Shown piece by piece: positions 36,397 to 44,832 of a stretch of DNA of 51,570 nt. The position numbers and the translations under genes were made by a program. The stretch lies in assembly GCA_946415645.1 (NCBI GenBank), contig CAMKTJ010000017.1, forward strand, positions 1 through 51,570. Direction: 5' to 3'. The notes beneath the pieces were generated by a model. It did not search any database and was not told the origin of the DNA. It saw only the letters and a list, made by a program, of their open reading frames with translations. Each line of letters opens with the position of its first letter. The stretch's first letter is position 1. This stretch comes from an uncultured Prevotellaceae bacterium. Lineage in GTDB: Bacteria; Bacteroidota; Bacteroidia; Bacteroidales; Bacteroidaceae.

Positions 36397-37053
36397 ATGG
36401 ATAGAAGAAGAGACATTGCACGAGAGATATCCCGTATCTACTGCACGCTAACACCGCCTGCAGTACAAATCTTGGGCAGTATTCTTGTGCCCATGAAGTT
36501 CCAGAAAGGTGACACCATACTCCAGGAGGGGCAGGTATGCCGTAACCTTTATTTTGTAGAAAAGGGTATGGTACGCCAATATTATTACAAGAACAAGAAA
36601 GACGTTACGGAGCACTTCAGCTTCGAAGGCCGTATCGTCTTCTGCATAGAGAGTTTCCTTAAGCAGGAACCCAGCCGTCTTATTGTGGAGGCGTTAGAGA
36701 ATAGCAAGGTCTACGCCATTCCGTATGACGACCTTAACAACCTGCTTGTCCGCAATCAGGAGATTGACATGCTTTATCGCAAGATCCTTGAGCATGTAGC
36801 TATCAGTTCTCAGGAGCATGCCGACAGCCAGCGTTTCGAGAATGCCACGGAACGTTACGAGCGTCTGTTGCGTGAGAAGCCTGAGATTATCCTGCGTGCG
36901 CCTATGGTGCACATAGCCAGTTTCCTGCAGATGACACCAGAGACTCTTTCCCGTGTTCGTAACGGATCTGTCCAGAATGCTTCCAAGCAGCCCCATTCGC
37001 CTAAAGACCAGAATGATGCTTGGTGGACGCATGCTACCAATGAAAAAACTTAG
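36397..37053 (+). CDS. Crp/Fnr family transcriptional regulator
   Basis: This 218-residue protein has an N-terminal cyclic-nucleotide-binding-like beta barrel (about 25-120: FQKGDTILQEGQVCRNLYFV and EKGMVRQYY) and a C-terminal helix-turn-helix (about 170-195: PMVHIASFLQMTPETLSRVR). The canonical cAMP-binding RxS motif is not evident, and no Fnr-type iron-sulfur Cys cluster is seen, so the ligand is unknown. No promoter box is visible in the 48 bp after lepA, so it may be read through from lepA. Target genes cannot be predicted. Confidence 0.9.
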   Translation: MDRRRDIAREISRIYCTLTPPAVQILGSILVPMKFQKGDTILQEGQVCRNLYFVEKGMVRQYYYKNKKDVTEHFSFEGRIVFCIESFLKQEPSRLIVEALENSKVYAIPYDDLNNLLVRNQEIDMLYRKILEHVAISSQEHADSQRFENATERYERLLREKPEIILRAPMVHIASFLQMTPETLSRVRNGSVQNASKQPHSPKDQNDAWWTHATNEKT

Positions 37054-37060
37054 CAGTTTT

Positions 37061-37092
37061 CTTGTTTAAATGCAGAAAATGCTATACTTTTG
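37061..37092 (+). promoter_or_regulatory. Promoter for tRNA-Gly
   Basis: TACTTTTG (37085-37092) followed by GCATTG. TTG at 37062-37064 is 20 bp upstream. The tRNA begins 13 nt downstream. Confidence 0.8.
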
Positions 37093-37104
37093 CATTGTCT
37101 TAAC

Positions 37105-37177
37105 GCGATAGTGGCTCAGTTGGTAGAGCATTGGCTTCCCAAGCCGAGGGTCGCGGGTTCGAGTCCCGTCTATCGCT
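37105..37177 (+). tRNA. tRNA-Gly (CCC)
   Basis: Acceptor GCGATAG pairs with CTATCGC, discriminator T. The D-arm is GGCTCAGTTGGTAGAGC. Anticodon loop TTCCCAA gives CCC (codon GGG). The T-loop is GGTTCGAGTCC. It has its own promoter and terminator, and CCA is not encoded. Confidence 0.97.
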
Positions 37178-37199
37178 CTTAGTTGAGAATGAGAATTTT

Positions 37200-37222
37200 G
37201 GGGTCGCAAGACCCCTTTTTTT
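37200..37222 (+). terminator. Intrinsic terminator of tRNA-Gly
   Basis: GGGGTC (37200-37205), loop GCAA, GACCCC (37210-37215), then seven T residues. It lies 22 nt after the tRNA end. Confidence 0.9.
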
Positions 37223-37233
37223 GTTTTTTGGAT

Positions 37234-37746
37234 TTACTTTTTTTTATCCTTGGCTTTTCTGGCAAATTCAAAGAGGGAGAGGGGTAGGTGGCAATAGCCG
37301 TCAGGATTTTTGTCGAGATAATCCTGGTGGTACTCTTCAGCTGTATAGAAATTCACCAAAGGCAGTTTCTCTACCACCAGTGGTTGCTGATAGTTCTTCT
37401 GCTCTTCTGCATATACCTTATCTATTATAGGCAAGTCCTCAGGGTCTGTGTAGTAGATGCCTGTACGGTAACGTGTTCCCTCATCGTGTCCTTGCTTGTT
37501 GAGGCTCGTTGGGTCGACAGCCTTAAAGAACATCTGTATTAGGAATTCTAGTCCTACAACCTCTGGATTGTACTTGATGTGTACAGTCTCAACGTATCCT
37601 GTTGTGTCTGTATAGACCTCTTTGTATGTTGGGTTTGCGGTTTGTCCGTTGGCAAATCCCACTTCTGTTTCTGTTACTCCTTCTATCTGCTTGAAGTAAT
37701 GTTCTGTTCCCCAGAAGCATCCTCCGGCCAGGTAAATTTCTTTCAT
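37234..37746 (-). CDS. msrA: Peptide-methionine (S)-S-oxide reductase
   Basis: This 170-residue enzyme repairs methionine-S-sulfoxide. The catalytic GGCFWG (Cys at residue 10) is at the N-terminus. GFANGQTANPTYKEVYTDTTGYVE and the substrate-binding ending of the core with QPLVVEKLPLVNFYTAEEYHQDYL match MsrA. No signal peptide is present, so it is cytoplasmic, and no MsrB domain is fused. It starts 27 bp after the RGG-rich protein gene on the same strand and may be co-transcribed with it. Confidence 0.97.
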   Translation of the reverse strand: MKEIYLAGGCFWGTEHYFKQIEGVTETEVGFANGQTANPTYKEVYTDTTGYVETVHIKYNPEVVGLEFLIQMFFKAVDPTSLNKQGHDEGTRYRTGIYYTDPEDLPIIDKVYAEEQKNYQQPLVVEKLPLVNFYTAEEYHQDYLDKNPDGYCHLPLSLFEFARKAKDKKK

Positions 37747-37773
37747 ATTGTTATTTTGAATGATTATGATTGC

Positions 37774-38787
37774 CTATCGTCTTCCACCTCTTGCGGCGCC
37801 ACCGCCTCCACGAGATGCGCCTCCTAAACTTCCTCCTCCACGAGATCCACCACCGAAGCTGCTTCCTCCTCCACGAGATCCGCCACTGAAGCTGCCACCG
37901 TTACGACTTGGGCCTGAGCTGTGAGAGGAACCCATTCCGCTTCTACTGGGGACTGAACTGCGAGAGCCCTCGTAACTACGGCTGCTTCTCTCATGATTGC
38001 GGCTACTCATGTCAGGGTTACGCATGCCATCGTGGTTTCTGTTGCCTAAATCGGAGTTGTCATGCCTTGAGTGGTTATCAATTGTATTATTATCAGGCCT
38101 GTTGTTGCGGTCTCTGTCGTAGCCAGGTCTGCCTGAATTGTCGTTTTTGTAATTGCGAGAGCTGCTATTGCCAAAGGAGTTGCCACGGTCTGTACGACCA
38201 TATCCTCTTCTGCCATTCTCATATTGATGTCTGCCTCCATATCCGCTTCCACCGTTATGATGTACAGTACCATGTCCTATTCTGCCTCTTCCTCCTATTG
38301 GCTGATGACTTCTGAACCCTCCGTTCCATACTGGACGTCTGCTCACATAGAATCCTCTGTTGTAGTGGATGCGTCCATGACCGCCATGGTAGCTATAATA
38401 TACGGTAGGGTAGCTGTAATAGAAATGTCCTACTGTATAGTGGGCATAGATGGGGAAGAACCATCCGCCGGCACGCCAGTAAACGGGGCGGATAAAGTAA
38501 TCTGCTGCCAAAAGTAGATTATACTGCCAGTCATATAGGATATGACGCAAGTCAGAAAGTCGGTAGGAGAGATAGTCGGCATACAAGTCAGCTTCTGAGT
38601 CCAATGCCAGGAAGTAATCCAGGTTGATCTCGTATGCATCATTATACTGCTGATCATTAAGATTCAGCTCATAGGCCATTTTATCTGTTAGATACAATGC
38701 CTCTTCACGGGCACGTTCGTAACTCATTGCAAAGGCTGCCTGCCAAGTTGCAAATATCAGAATCAGGGAAATGATAAATCTTTTCAT
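37774..38787 (-). CDS. Secreted Gly/Arg/Ser/Asn-rich low-complexity protein
   Basis: This 337-residue protein has a signal peptide (MKRFIISLILIFATWQAAFA). A short folded-looking N-terminal part follows (about 22-125) with many Tyr, Asp and Leu (two helix-like segments, then YYSYPTVYYSYHGG). The rest (about 130-337) is a long low-complexity tail rich in Gly, Arg, Ser, Asn and His, ending in repeated SRGGG and GGSRGGG units. The start at 38787 is chosen for the signal peptide and because a promoter box lies just upstream (38812-38819). I do not recognise a named family. Its RGG tail is unusual for an exported protein. Confidence 0.75.
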   Translation of the reverse strand: MKRFIISLILIFATWQAAFAMSYERAREEALYLTDKMAYELNLNDQQYNDAYEINLDYFLALDSEADLYADYLSYRLSDLRHILYDWQYNLLLAADYFIRPVYWRAGGWFFPIYAHYTVGHFYYSYPTVYYSYHGGHGRIHYNRGFYVSRRPVWNGGFRSHQPIGGRGRIGHGTVHHNGGSGYGGRHQYENGRRGYGRTDRGNSFGNSSSRNYKNDNSGRPGYDRDRNNRPDNNTIDNHSRHDNSDLGNRNHDGMRNPDMSSRNHERSSRSYEGSRSSVPSRSGMGSSHSSGPSRNGGSFSGGSRGGGSSFGGGSRGGGSLGGASRGGGGAARGGRR

Positions 38788-38811
38788 AACGCTTGGTTTT
38801 TGGTTCTGATG

Positions 38812-38819
38812 CAAAAGTA
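38812..38819 (-). promoter_or_regulatory. -7 promoter box for the RGG-rich protein gene
   Basis: The minus strand reads TACTTTTG followed by GCATCAG. The -33 region has no clear TTG at 20 bp. The leader to the ATG at 38787 is about 20 nt. Confidence 0.5.
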
Positions 38820-38882
38820 CGGCATTCCGTGCAGTCAGAAAATGGTTTTTCCCTATTCGTTGGTAGGAATTCCCCTTATACA

Positions 38883-39698
38883 TTATAATGTACACTGGAA
38901 AGTAAAGTGCAGGCGTGATAATTCTGTCAGATCTGCCTCGTTACGGAAGAGGGCGAAAACGGTACTACCGCTACCACTCATACAAGCATAGGAAGCCCCC
39001 ATGCGATAGAGCTGATTACGTATTTTTTCTATGGTTGGATGGCTTGGAAAAACACTTTTTTCAAAGTCATTGGTAATTCTCTCTTTCCATGATTCAACAT
39101 ATTTCTTAACTTCCTCTGTAAGAGAGTATTTGGATGGTTTTGCCTTAATTAAAGAATAAGCTTCTTTTGTGGATACATAATCATCAGGTTTAACCAATAC
39201 AAGGTGCCATCCTGCGAGGTCAATTTCGACAGGCGAAAAGATATCTCCAATGCCCTCTGCGTATACGGGTTTGCATTGTATGAAGAAAGGGCAGTCGGCA
39301 CCCAAGCGTGCAATCATTTGTTCCATTTTCTCATCTGTCAGACCCAAAGACAGATGTTTGTTCAGCTCCTTCATCACGGTAGCTGCATCGCTACTGCCTC
39401 CTCCTAAGCCGGCACCGCTTGGTATGTTCTTCTTGAGTGAAATATGAACGGGTGGAATATCGTATCCGTTCTCACGCAATAATCTTACCACCTTCAGCAC
39501 CAGATTGTCGTTAGGATCTCCCTCCAGCTCATGTCCGGCTAGGTCTATGCCATCAGTTTCTGCATCGGAAATGGTAATTTGGTCATAGAGAGGAACGGGG
39601 TAGAAGATGGTTTCCAGGTTATGGTATCCATCTTCTCTCTTGGATACTATATTCAATCCAATATTGATTTTACAACATGCTGTAGCGTTAATTTTCAT
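38883..39698 (-). CDS. ispE: 4-diphosphocytidyl-2-C-methyl-D-erythritol kinase
   Basis: This 271-residue GHMP kinase acts in the MEP isoprenoid pathway, phosphorylating CDP-methylerythritol. The N-terminal ACCKINIGLNI with the conserved Lys, the ATP loop PSGAGLGGGSSDAA (near residues 91-104) and the C-terminal GASYACMSGSGSTVFALF block are all present. Length is typical. The -7 box at 39719-39726 gives a short leader of about 16 nt. Confidence 0.96.
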   Translation of the reverse strand: MKINATACCKINIGLNIVSKREDGYHNLETIFYPVPLYDQITISDAETDGIDLAGHELEGDPNDNLVLKVVRLLRENGYDIPPVHISLKKNIPSGAGLGGGSSDAATVMKELNKHLSLGLTDEKMEQMIARLGADCPFFIQCKPVYAEGIGDIFSPVEIDLAGWHLVLVKPDDYVSTKEAYSLIKAKPSKYSLTEEVKKYVESWKERITNDFEKSVFPSHPTIEKIRNQLYRMGASYACMSGSGSTVFALFRNEADLTELSRLHFTFQCTL

Positions 39699-39718
39699 AT
39701 CTTTTCTGAATTATGATG

Positions 39719-39726
39719 CAAATTTA
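39719..39726 (-). promoter_or_regulatory. -7 promoter box for ispE
   Basis: The minus strand reads TAAATTTG followed by GCATCA, the usual downstream pattern here. No clear -33 element is seen. Confidence 0.5.
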
Positions 39727-39823
39727 CTTCTTTGAAGTATGTGATAAGGTGTGTCTATGCTTAAAAAGTGTTAAAGGAAATGCGGCATCCTGTTTATAAT
39801 CCCTAATGAAGCAAAAATAATTG

Positions 39824-39831
39824 TATCTTTG
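39824..39831 (+). promoter_or_regulatory. -7 promoter box for the rseC-rnf operon
   Basis: TATCTTTG matches TAnnTTTG and lies 19 nt before the ATG at 39850. It rules out the in-frame ATG at 39829 as the main start. Confidence 0.55.
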
Positions 39832-39849
39832 TATGCTTTTAATAATAAT

Positions 39850-40281
39850 ATGATGCAAAAAGTAACGGATGTAATTAAACATACAGGTGTTGTTGAGGCC
39901 ATCAATGGCAACAACTGCTATGTCCGTATTTTGCAGCATTCAGCTTGCTCCGGCTGCTCGGCACAGCGTTTATGTAACAGTAGCGAGAGCAAGGAGAAGA
40001 TAATAACGGTATTGTTGAATGGGGAAGATGTACAGGTGGGTGAAACTGTAAATATCGAAGGCACTGTTGTTCAGGGCCTTCGTGCGGTTTATATATGCTA
40101 TATGATACCATTGGTTTTGCTCATTGTATCTGTTTACCTTGGTGTAAGGTTGGGCGGAGACATGTTAGGTGTCATCCTCTCATTGGGCGTGCTGGCCATT
40201 TACTTTGTGGTGCTGTATCTGTTTAGGAACAGCATAGGCGAGCATTTTGCCTTTACCCTTCATAAAATCAGTAATAACTAA
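39850..40281 (+). CDS. RseC-like membrane protein (SoxR-reducing system family)
   Basis: This 143-residue protein has a soluble N-terminal part with a CxxCx5C cluster (C33, C36, C42), then two membrane helices (about 79-98 and 104-124). It matches the RseC/MucC family, which in Proteobacteria works with the Rsx/Rnf complex. The cysteines may bind an Fe-S centre. In Bacteroidetes it precedes rnfB, as here with 24 bp between. ATG at 39853 is an equally possible start. It is the first gene of the rnf cluster. Confidence 0.85.
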   Translation: MMQKVTDVIKHTGVVEAINGNNCYVRILQHSACSGCSAQRLCNSSESKEKIITVLLNGEDVQVGETVNIEGTVVQGLRAVYICYMIPLVLLIVSVYLGVRLGGDMLGVILSLGVLAIYFVVLYLFRNSIGEHFAFTLHKISNN

Positions 40282-40305
40282 AACAATTAAATAACCAATC
40301 AATCT

Positions 40306-41208
40306 ATGAACGTAATCCTTATTGCAGTAATCGTCTTGGGAGTGATAGGACTGGTCTCAGCACTGGTTCTCTATATCATTTCCAATAAGTTTGCTGTACA
40401 TGAAGATCCTCGCATTGCGCAGGTTTCAGAAGTACTGCCTCAGGCCAACTGTGGTGGTTGCGGCTATCCTGGTTGTTCAGGTTTTGCCGCTGCATGTGTT
40501 AAGGCTGCCGATGCTGGAAGTCTGGAGGGCAAGCTGTGCCCTGTAGGCGGTCAGCCTGTGATGGAGCAGGTGGCAGGCATATTGGGTATGGCTGCTGTAG
40601 CCAGTGCTCCCAAGGTGGCTGTAGTGCGTTGTAACGGTACGTGTGAGAACCGTCCCCGCAACGCTGAGTTTGACGGCGCTGTAAGCTGTCGTGTTAAGAA
40701 TATGACCGGTATGGGCGATACTGGTTGTGCTTATGGCTGTCTGGGCTGTGGCGACTGTGTATCCAAGTGCCAGTTTGGTGCCCTTAGCATGGATCCCGAG
40801 ACAGGTCTTCCTGTTGTCGACGAGGAGAAATGTACTGCCTGTGGTGCTTGTGCCAAGGCATGTCCAAGAGGTATCATCGAGATACGTCTGAAGGGTCCCA
40901 AGGGTCGTAGGGTAGTGGTACTCTGTAACAACAAGGACAAGGGCGCTATTGCCAACAAGGCCTGCAAGGCATCATGTATCGGTTGTGGCAAGTGCGTGAA
41001 GACTTGCGAGAAGTTCGAGGCTATCACTTTGGAGAACAACCTGGCATACATTGATGCAGAGAAGTGCAAGATGTGCCGTAAGTGCGAGGAGGCTTGTCCG
41101 AAGGGTGCCATTCACGCCTTTAACTTCCCTCCACGCAAGCCTAAGGCTGAGGAGACTGCACCTCAGAGTACTCCTAACCAGAATGTTGAACCCGCAAAAG
41201 CTGAATAA
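40306..41208 (+). CDS. rnfB: Rnf complex subunit B
   Basis: This 300-residue ferredoxin-like subunit takes electrons from reduced ferredoxin into the Rnf complex. One N-terminal membrane helix (about 1-25) precedes a 4Fe-4S cluster site in NCGGCGYPGCSGFAAAC (about 47-63). Several CxxCxxC-type ferredoxin motifs follow, including CTACGACAKACP and CKMCRKCEEACP. The number of motifs fits the longer Rnf B form of anaerobes. The gene order B-C-D-G-E-A matches Bacteroidetes clusters. Confidence 0.96.
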   Translation: MNVILIAVIVLGVIGLVSALVLYIISNKFAVHEDPRIAQVSEVLPQANCGGCGYPGCSGFAAACVKAADAGSLEGKLCPVGGQPVMEQVAGILGMAAVASAPKVAVVRCNGTCENRPRNAEFDGAVSCRVKNMTGMGDTGCAYGCLGCGDCVSKCQFGALSMDPETGLPVVDEEKCTACGACAKACPRGIIEIRLKGPKGRRVVVLCNNKDKGAIANKACKASCIGCGKCVKTCEKFEAITLENNLAYIDAEKCKMCRKCEEACPKGAIHAFNFPPRKPKAEETAPQSTPNQNVEPAKAE

Positions 41209-41213
41209 GAATT

Positions 41214-42563
41214 ATGAAGACATTTCACATAGGCGGTGTTCATCCCGCAGAGAATAAGCTGTCTGCCGGTAGTCCCATCCGTGAGGCTGCTCTGCCCAAG
41301 CAGGCTGTTTTCAGTATGTTCCAGCACATAGGTGCTCCTGCCAAGCCTGTTGTCCAGAAGGGTGATGTGGTAAAGGTTGGTACACTGCTGGCTGAGGCAG
41401 GAGGCTTTGTCAGTGCTCCTGTTTACAGTTCCGTAAGCGGAAAAGTGAATAAGATAGATGCTGTTATTGATGCCAGCGGCACACGTCGTATGGCAGTCAT
41501 AGTAGATGTAGAAGGCGATGATTGGGAAGAGAGTATCGACCGTTCAAAGGACTTGGTACGTCTTTCTGACCGTCCTGATCTGGACAGCAAGACTATTGTA
41601 GAGAAAATCAAGAACGCAGGTATCGTGGGACTTGGTGGTGCCACCTTCCCCTGCCACGTCAAACTGACACCACCTCCAGGCAGCAAGGCCGAGTGTGTTA
41701 TCATCAATGCCGTAGAGTGCGAACCTTATCTGACTGCTGACCATCGTCTTATGCTGGAGCATGCAGACGAGATTCTGGTGGGTGTTGACCTGATTATGAA
41801 GGCTGTTAATGTCACCAAGGGTTACATCGGTATTGAGAACAATAAACCCGATGCCATTAAACTGATGACAGAGAAAGCCAGTCAGTATCCCAATATCGAG
41901 GTTGTCCCCCTGAAGGTTAAATACCCCCAGGGAGGTGAGAAGCAGTTGATAGATGCTGTCATCGGTCGTCAGGTTCCTGCTCCTCCAGCTATCCCCATCA
42001 GCGTGGGTGCTGTAGTACAGAATGTAGGAACAGCCTATGCCATCTACGAGGCTGTGATGAAGAACAAGCCCCTTATAGACCGTATCATTACTGTTACGGG
42101 TAAGAGCGTCAAGAATCCCAGCAATCTGCTGGCTCGCCTGGGTACTCCTTTTCAGCAACTGATTGATGAGTGTGGCGGCCTGCCCGAGGATACCGGCAAG
42201 ATTATCGGTGGCGGTCCCATGATGGGTAAGGCATTGTTGAGCCTTGATGTTCCTATGACCAAGGGCTCAAGCGGTCTGCTTATCATGAACGAGAAGGAAG
42301 CCCGTCGTAGCGAGCCTCAGCCTTGTATCCGTTGTGCCAAGTGCGTCAGCGCCTGCCCAATGGGTCTGGAGCCCTTCCTGCTGAGCAAGGCTTCTGCTAT
42401 GGAAGAGTGGGAGATGGCCGAGAAAAACGATGTAGTCAGCTGTATTGAGTGCGGTAGCTGTCAGTTTACCTGCCCCAGCAAGCGTCCGCTTCTGGATATG
42501 ATTCGTGTAGGTAAGACCACAGTCATGGGCATTATTCGCAGCAGGACTGCACCCAAGAGTTAA
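41214..42563 (+). CDS. rnfC: Rnf complex subunit C
   Basis: This 449-residue peripheral subunit holds the NADH/FMN site. The N-terminal barrel begins KTFHIGGVHPAENK; the nucleotide-binding region contains GLGGATFPCHVKL and NAVECEPYLTADHRLM. Two 4Fe-4S motifs near the C-terminus are CIRCAKCVSACP and CIECGSCQFTCP. It starts 5 bp after rnfB. A four-unit ATGAATT-type heptamer run separates its stop from rnfD. Confidence 0.97.
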   Translation: MKTFHIGGVHPAENKLSAGSPIREAALPKQAVFSMFQHIGAPAKPVVQKGDVVKVGTLLAEAGGFVSAPVYSSVSGKVNKIDAVIDASGTRRMAVIVDVEGDDWEESIDRSKDLVRLSDRPDLDSKTIVEKIKNAGIVGLGGATFPCHVKLTPPPGSKAECVIINAVECEPYLTADHRLMLEHADEILVGVDLIMKAVNVTKGYIGIENNKPDAIKLMTEKASQYPNIEVVPLKVKYPQGGEKQLIDAVIGRQVPAPPAIPISVGAVVQNVGTAYAIYEAVMKNKPLIDRIITVTGKSVKNPSNLLARLGTPFQQLIDECGGLPEDTGKIIGGGPMMGKALLSLDVPMTKGSSGLLIMNEKEARRSEPQPCIRCAKCVSACPMGLEPFLLSKASAMEEWEMAEKNDVVSCIECGSCQFTCPSKRPLLDMIRVGKTTVMGIIRSRTAPKS

Positions 42564-42591
42564 CTATGAATTATGAACTATGAATTATGAA
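42564..42591. repeat. Four CTATGAA/TTATGAA heptamers between rnfC and rnfD
   Basis: CTATGAA, TTATGAA, CTATGAA and TTATGAA occupy 42564-42591, directly after the rnfC TAA and 6 nt before the rnfD ATG. One repeat-borne ATG (42580) is in frame with rnfD and could serve as an alternative start. Confidence 0.85.
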
Positions 42592-42597
42592 TTAACA

Positions 42598-43581
42598 ATG
42601 AAACCAATTATATCATTATCACCACATGTTCACGGAGGCGATTCCGTACAGAAGAATATGTATGGTGTATGCATAGCCTTGGTGCCTGCCCTTGTAGCCA
42701 GCCTCTGGTTCTTCGGCTTGGGCGCAGCTATTGTGCTTGCCACTTCAGTGGCCTCCTGCGTACTCTTTGAGTGGGCCATTACCAAGTTCATTCTTGGTAG
42801 GAACGCTTGCACTATCTGCGACGGTAGTGCTATTCTTACAGGTCTCTTGTTGGGCTTTAACCTGCCCAGCAACCTGCCCGTCTGGATTATCATCATTGGT
42901 GCCCTCTTTGCCATTGGCGTTGGTAAGATGACCTTTGGCGGCTTGGGTCAGAATCCCTTCAATCCTGCTTTGGTAGGTCGTGTGTTCCTGCTGATCAGTT
43001 TCCCTGTTCAGATGACAACATGGCCCGAGGCTGGTCAGACTCTTGCCTATACAGATGCTACCACGGCAGCAACACCTCTGAGCATTATGCAGAATGCCAT
43101 CACATCCGGTGATGCTACGGTATTGAACCAGCTTCCCAGCTTTGAGGAGATGTTCCTTGGCGCTACTGGCGGTTCTCTGGGTGAGGTAAGTGCCTTGCTT
43201 CTGCTCTTAGGCTGTCTGTTTATGATTTGGCGTAAGATTATCACCTGGCACATTCCCGTAAGTATTCTGGGAACAGTAGCCGTACTTTCTGCCATCCTGC
43301 ATGCCAGCAATCCTGTTTATGCCATGCCTACTCAGGTATTGTGCAGTGGAGGTCTGATGCTGGGTGCCTGCTTTATGGCAACAGATTATGTTACCTCACC
43401 TATGAGTGGTAAGGGTCAGATAATCTATGGTATCTGTATCGGTGTGCTGACGGTTATCATACGTAACTGGGGTGCTTACCCCGAGGGTATGTCGTTTGCC
43501 ATTCTTATCATGAATGCATTCACACCTCTTATTAATACCTATTGTAAACCTAAAAGATTTGGGGAGGTAGTAAAGAAATGA
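42598..43581 (+). CDS. rnfD: Rnf complex subunit D
   Basis: This 327-residue integral membrane subunit carries covalently bound FMN and forms part of the ion path. About nine to ten hydrophobic segments are visible. Family features are SLSPHVHGG at the start, FGGLGQNPFNPALVGRVFLL and the FMN-threonine region TDATTAATPLS (about 150-160). The start at 42598 is chosen for the family-typical N-terminus; the upstream ATG at 42580 lies inside a heptamer repeat. It overlaps rnfG by 4 nt (ATGA). Confidence 0.96.
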   Translation: MKPIISLSPHVHGGDSVQKNMYGVCIALVPALVASLWFFGLGAAIVLATSVASCVLFEWAITKFILGRNACTICDGSAILTGLLLGFNLPSNLPVWIIIIGALFAIGVGKMTFGGLGQNPFNPALVGRVFLLISFPVQMTTWPEAGQTLAYTDATTAATPLSIMQNAITSGDATVLNQLPSFEEMFLGATGGSLGEVSALLLLLGCLFMIWRKIITWHIPVSILGTVAVLSAILHASNPVYAMPTQVLCSGGLMLGACFMATDYVTSPMSGKGQIIYGICIGVLTVIIRNWGAYPEGMSFAILIMNAFTPLINTYCKPKRFGEVVKK

Positions 43582-44198
43582 AAAAGCTTGAATCTACATG
43601 GTACAATATGGCCTGCGTCCTGACAGGTATCTCCCTGGTAGCCGGTGTTGCCCTTGCATCCGTAAATAAGATGACTAAGGACACCATTCAGGAGTTGAAC
43701 GACAAGAGAGAGCAGGCTGCCATAGCCCAGGTATTGGGTGGTGGCGATGTTAAGGTACAGAAAGTTGACACCATTGTGGTCAGCGACAATAACTATATCG
43801 TTATGAATGCCGGTCAGAAGGGTGTTGCCGTAAAGGCCGTCGACCCACAGAACGCCAGTTTCGGAGGCGGACTGACCATTATGGTAGGTATCAGTCCTGC
43901 TGGTGAGGTGCTGGGCTACAACGTGCTTGAGACACATGAGACTCCTGGTCTTGGTGCCAAGGCAGCCCTGTGGTTCCAGAAGGGAGAGAAGGGCGACATC
44001 ATCGGTCGTAACCTTACAGAGAAAGAACTGGTTGTCAGCAAGGATGGTGGTGATGTGGATGCTATCACAGCCAGCACCATTACCTCACGTGCTTTCCTGC
44101 GTGCTGTAAACGCTGCCTATCAGGCATACAGTCAGACACAGCAGGATGCCCCTGAGGCTGACGGTGTAAGTGGTGCAAGTCAACAACAACATAATTAA
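43578..44198 (+). CDS. rnfG: Rnf complex subunit G
   Basis: This 206-residue subunit has one N-terminal membrane helix (about 10-30) and a periplasmic FMN-binding domain (about 90-190) with HETPGLGAK and the covalent flavin site DAITASTITSRA, where a Thr carries FMN. It takes part in electron transfer linked to Na+ or H+ movement. A Gln/Asn/Ser-rich tail follows. It overlaps rnfD by 4 nt. Confidence 0.95.
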   Translation: MKKLESTWYNMACVLTGISLVAGVALASVNKMTKDTIQELNDKREQAAIAQVLGGGDVKVQKVDTIVVSDNNYIVMNAGQKGVAVKAVDPQNASFGGGLTIMVGISPAGEVLGYNVLETHETPGLGAKAALWFQKGEKGDIIGRNLTEKELVVSKDGGDVDAITASTITSRAFLRAVNAAYQAYSQTQQDAPEADGVSGASQQQHN

Positions 44199-44206
44199 TA
44201 AAGGTT

Positions 44207-44212
44207 AGGAGG
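44207..44212 (+). promoter_or_regulatory. Strong Shine-Dalgarno sequence for rnfE
   Basis: AGGAGG lies 8 nt before the rnfE ATG at 44221. Such a strong match is rare in this window, where most genes lack one. It supports the 44221 start over the ATG at 44230. Confidence 0.7.
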
Positions 44213-44220
44213 AAACAGAT

Positions 44221-44802
44221 ATGAATAACATGAAAGTTCTACTGAACGGAATTATCAAGGAGAATCCAACCTTTGTACTTCTCCTGGGTATGTGTCCCAC
44301 GCTGGGTACTACCAGCAGCGCCTTCAACGGCATGAGTATGGGTCTTGCCACTACGGCAGTGCTCGTCTTCAGCAACCTCATTATCTCGCTTATCAAGAAC
44401 ATTATCCCCGATATGGTTCGTATTCCGTCCTTTATCGTGGTGATAGCCTCTTTGGTAACCATCCTTCAGATGTTACTTCAGGCTTATGTTCCTGCAGTAT
44501 ATGAGTCATTGGGACTCTTCATCCCACTGATTGTTGTTAACTGTATTATCCTGGGTCGTGCCGAGGCCTTTGCTTCCAAGCACTCACCCGTGAGCAGTAT
44601 CTTTGACGGAATAGGTATGGGACTTGGTTTCACCATAGCCCTGACATTGCTGGGTGCTACGCGCGAGCTTCTTGGAACAGGCAAGGTATTCTCCTTTACC
44701 TTCTTCCCCGAGAACTACGGTGCCCTTGTCTTTGTGTTGGCTCCTGGTGCCTTCATTGCATTGGGTTACCTTATCGCTATTGTGAACAGAATTCGCAAAT
44801 AG
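44221..44802 (+). CDS. rnfE: Rnf complex subunit E
   Basis: This 193-residue integral membrane subunit has about six helices and the family block GLGFTIALTLLGATRELLG and NPTFVLLLGMCPTLGTT. RnfE and RnfA are homologous and form the inverted membrane core with an Fe-S centre between them. The final codons and the TAG stop (44800-44802) lie in an AAATAGT heptamer run. Confidence 0.95.
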   Translation: MNNMKVLLNGIIKENPTFVLLLGMCPTLGTTSSAFNGMSMGLATTAVLVFSNLIISLIKNIIPDMVRIPSFIVVIASLVTILQMLLQAYVPAVYESLGLFIPLIVVNCIILGRAEAFASKHSPVSSIFDGIGMGLGFTIALTLLGATRELLGTGKVFSFTFFPENYGALVFVLAPGAFIALGYLIAIVNRIRK

Positions 44803-44832
44803 TAAATCGTAAATTGTCAAATAGTAAATAAC
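44797..44832. repeat. AAATAGT-type heptamers between rnfE and rnfA
   Basis: AAATAGT, AAATCGT, AAATTGT, then a single extra base, AAATAGT and AAATAAC, ending immediately before the rnfA ATG at 44833. The first unit includes the rnfE stop codon. Confidence 0.8.

Noticed and set aside
38788..38895. Extended N-terminus of the RGG-rich protein from 38895
   Set aside because: It would overlap ispE and mask a good signal peptide starting at 38787; a -7 box lies at 38812-38819.
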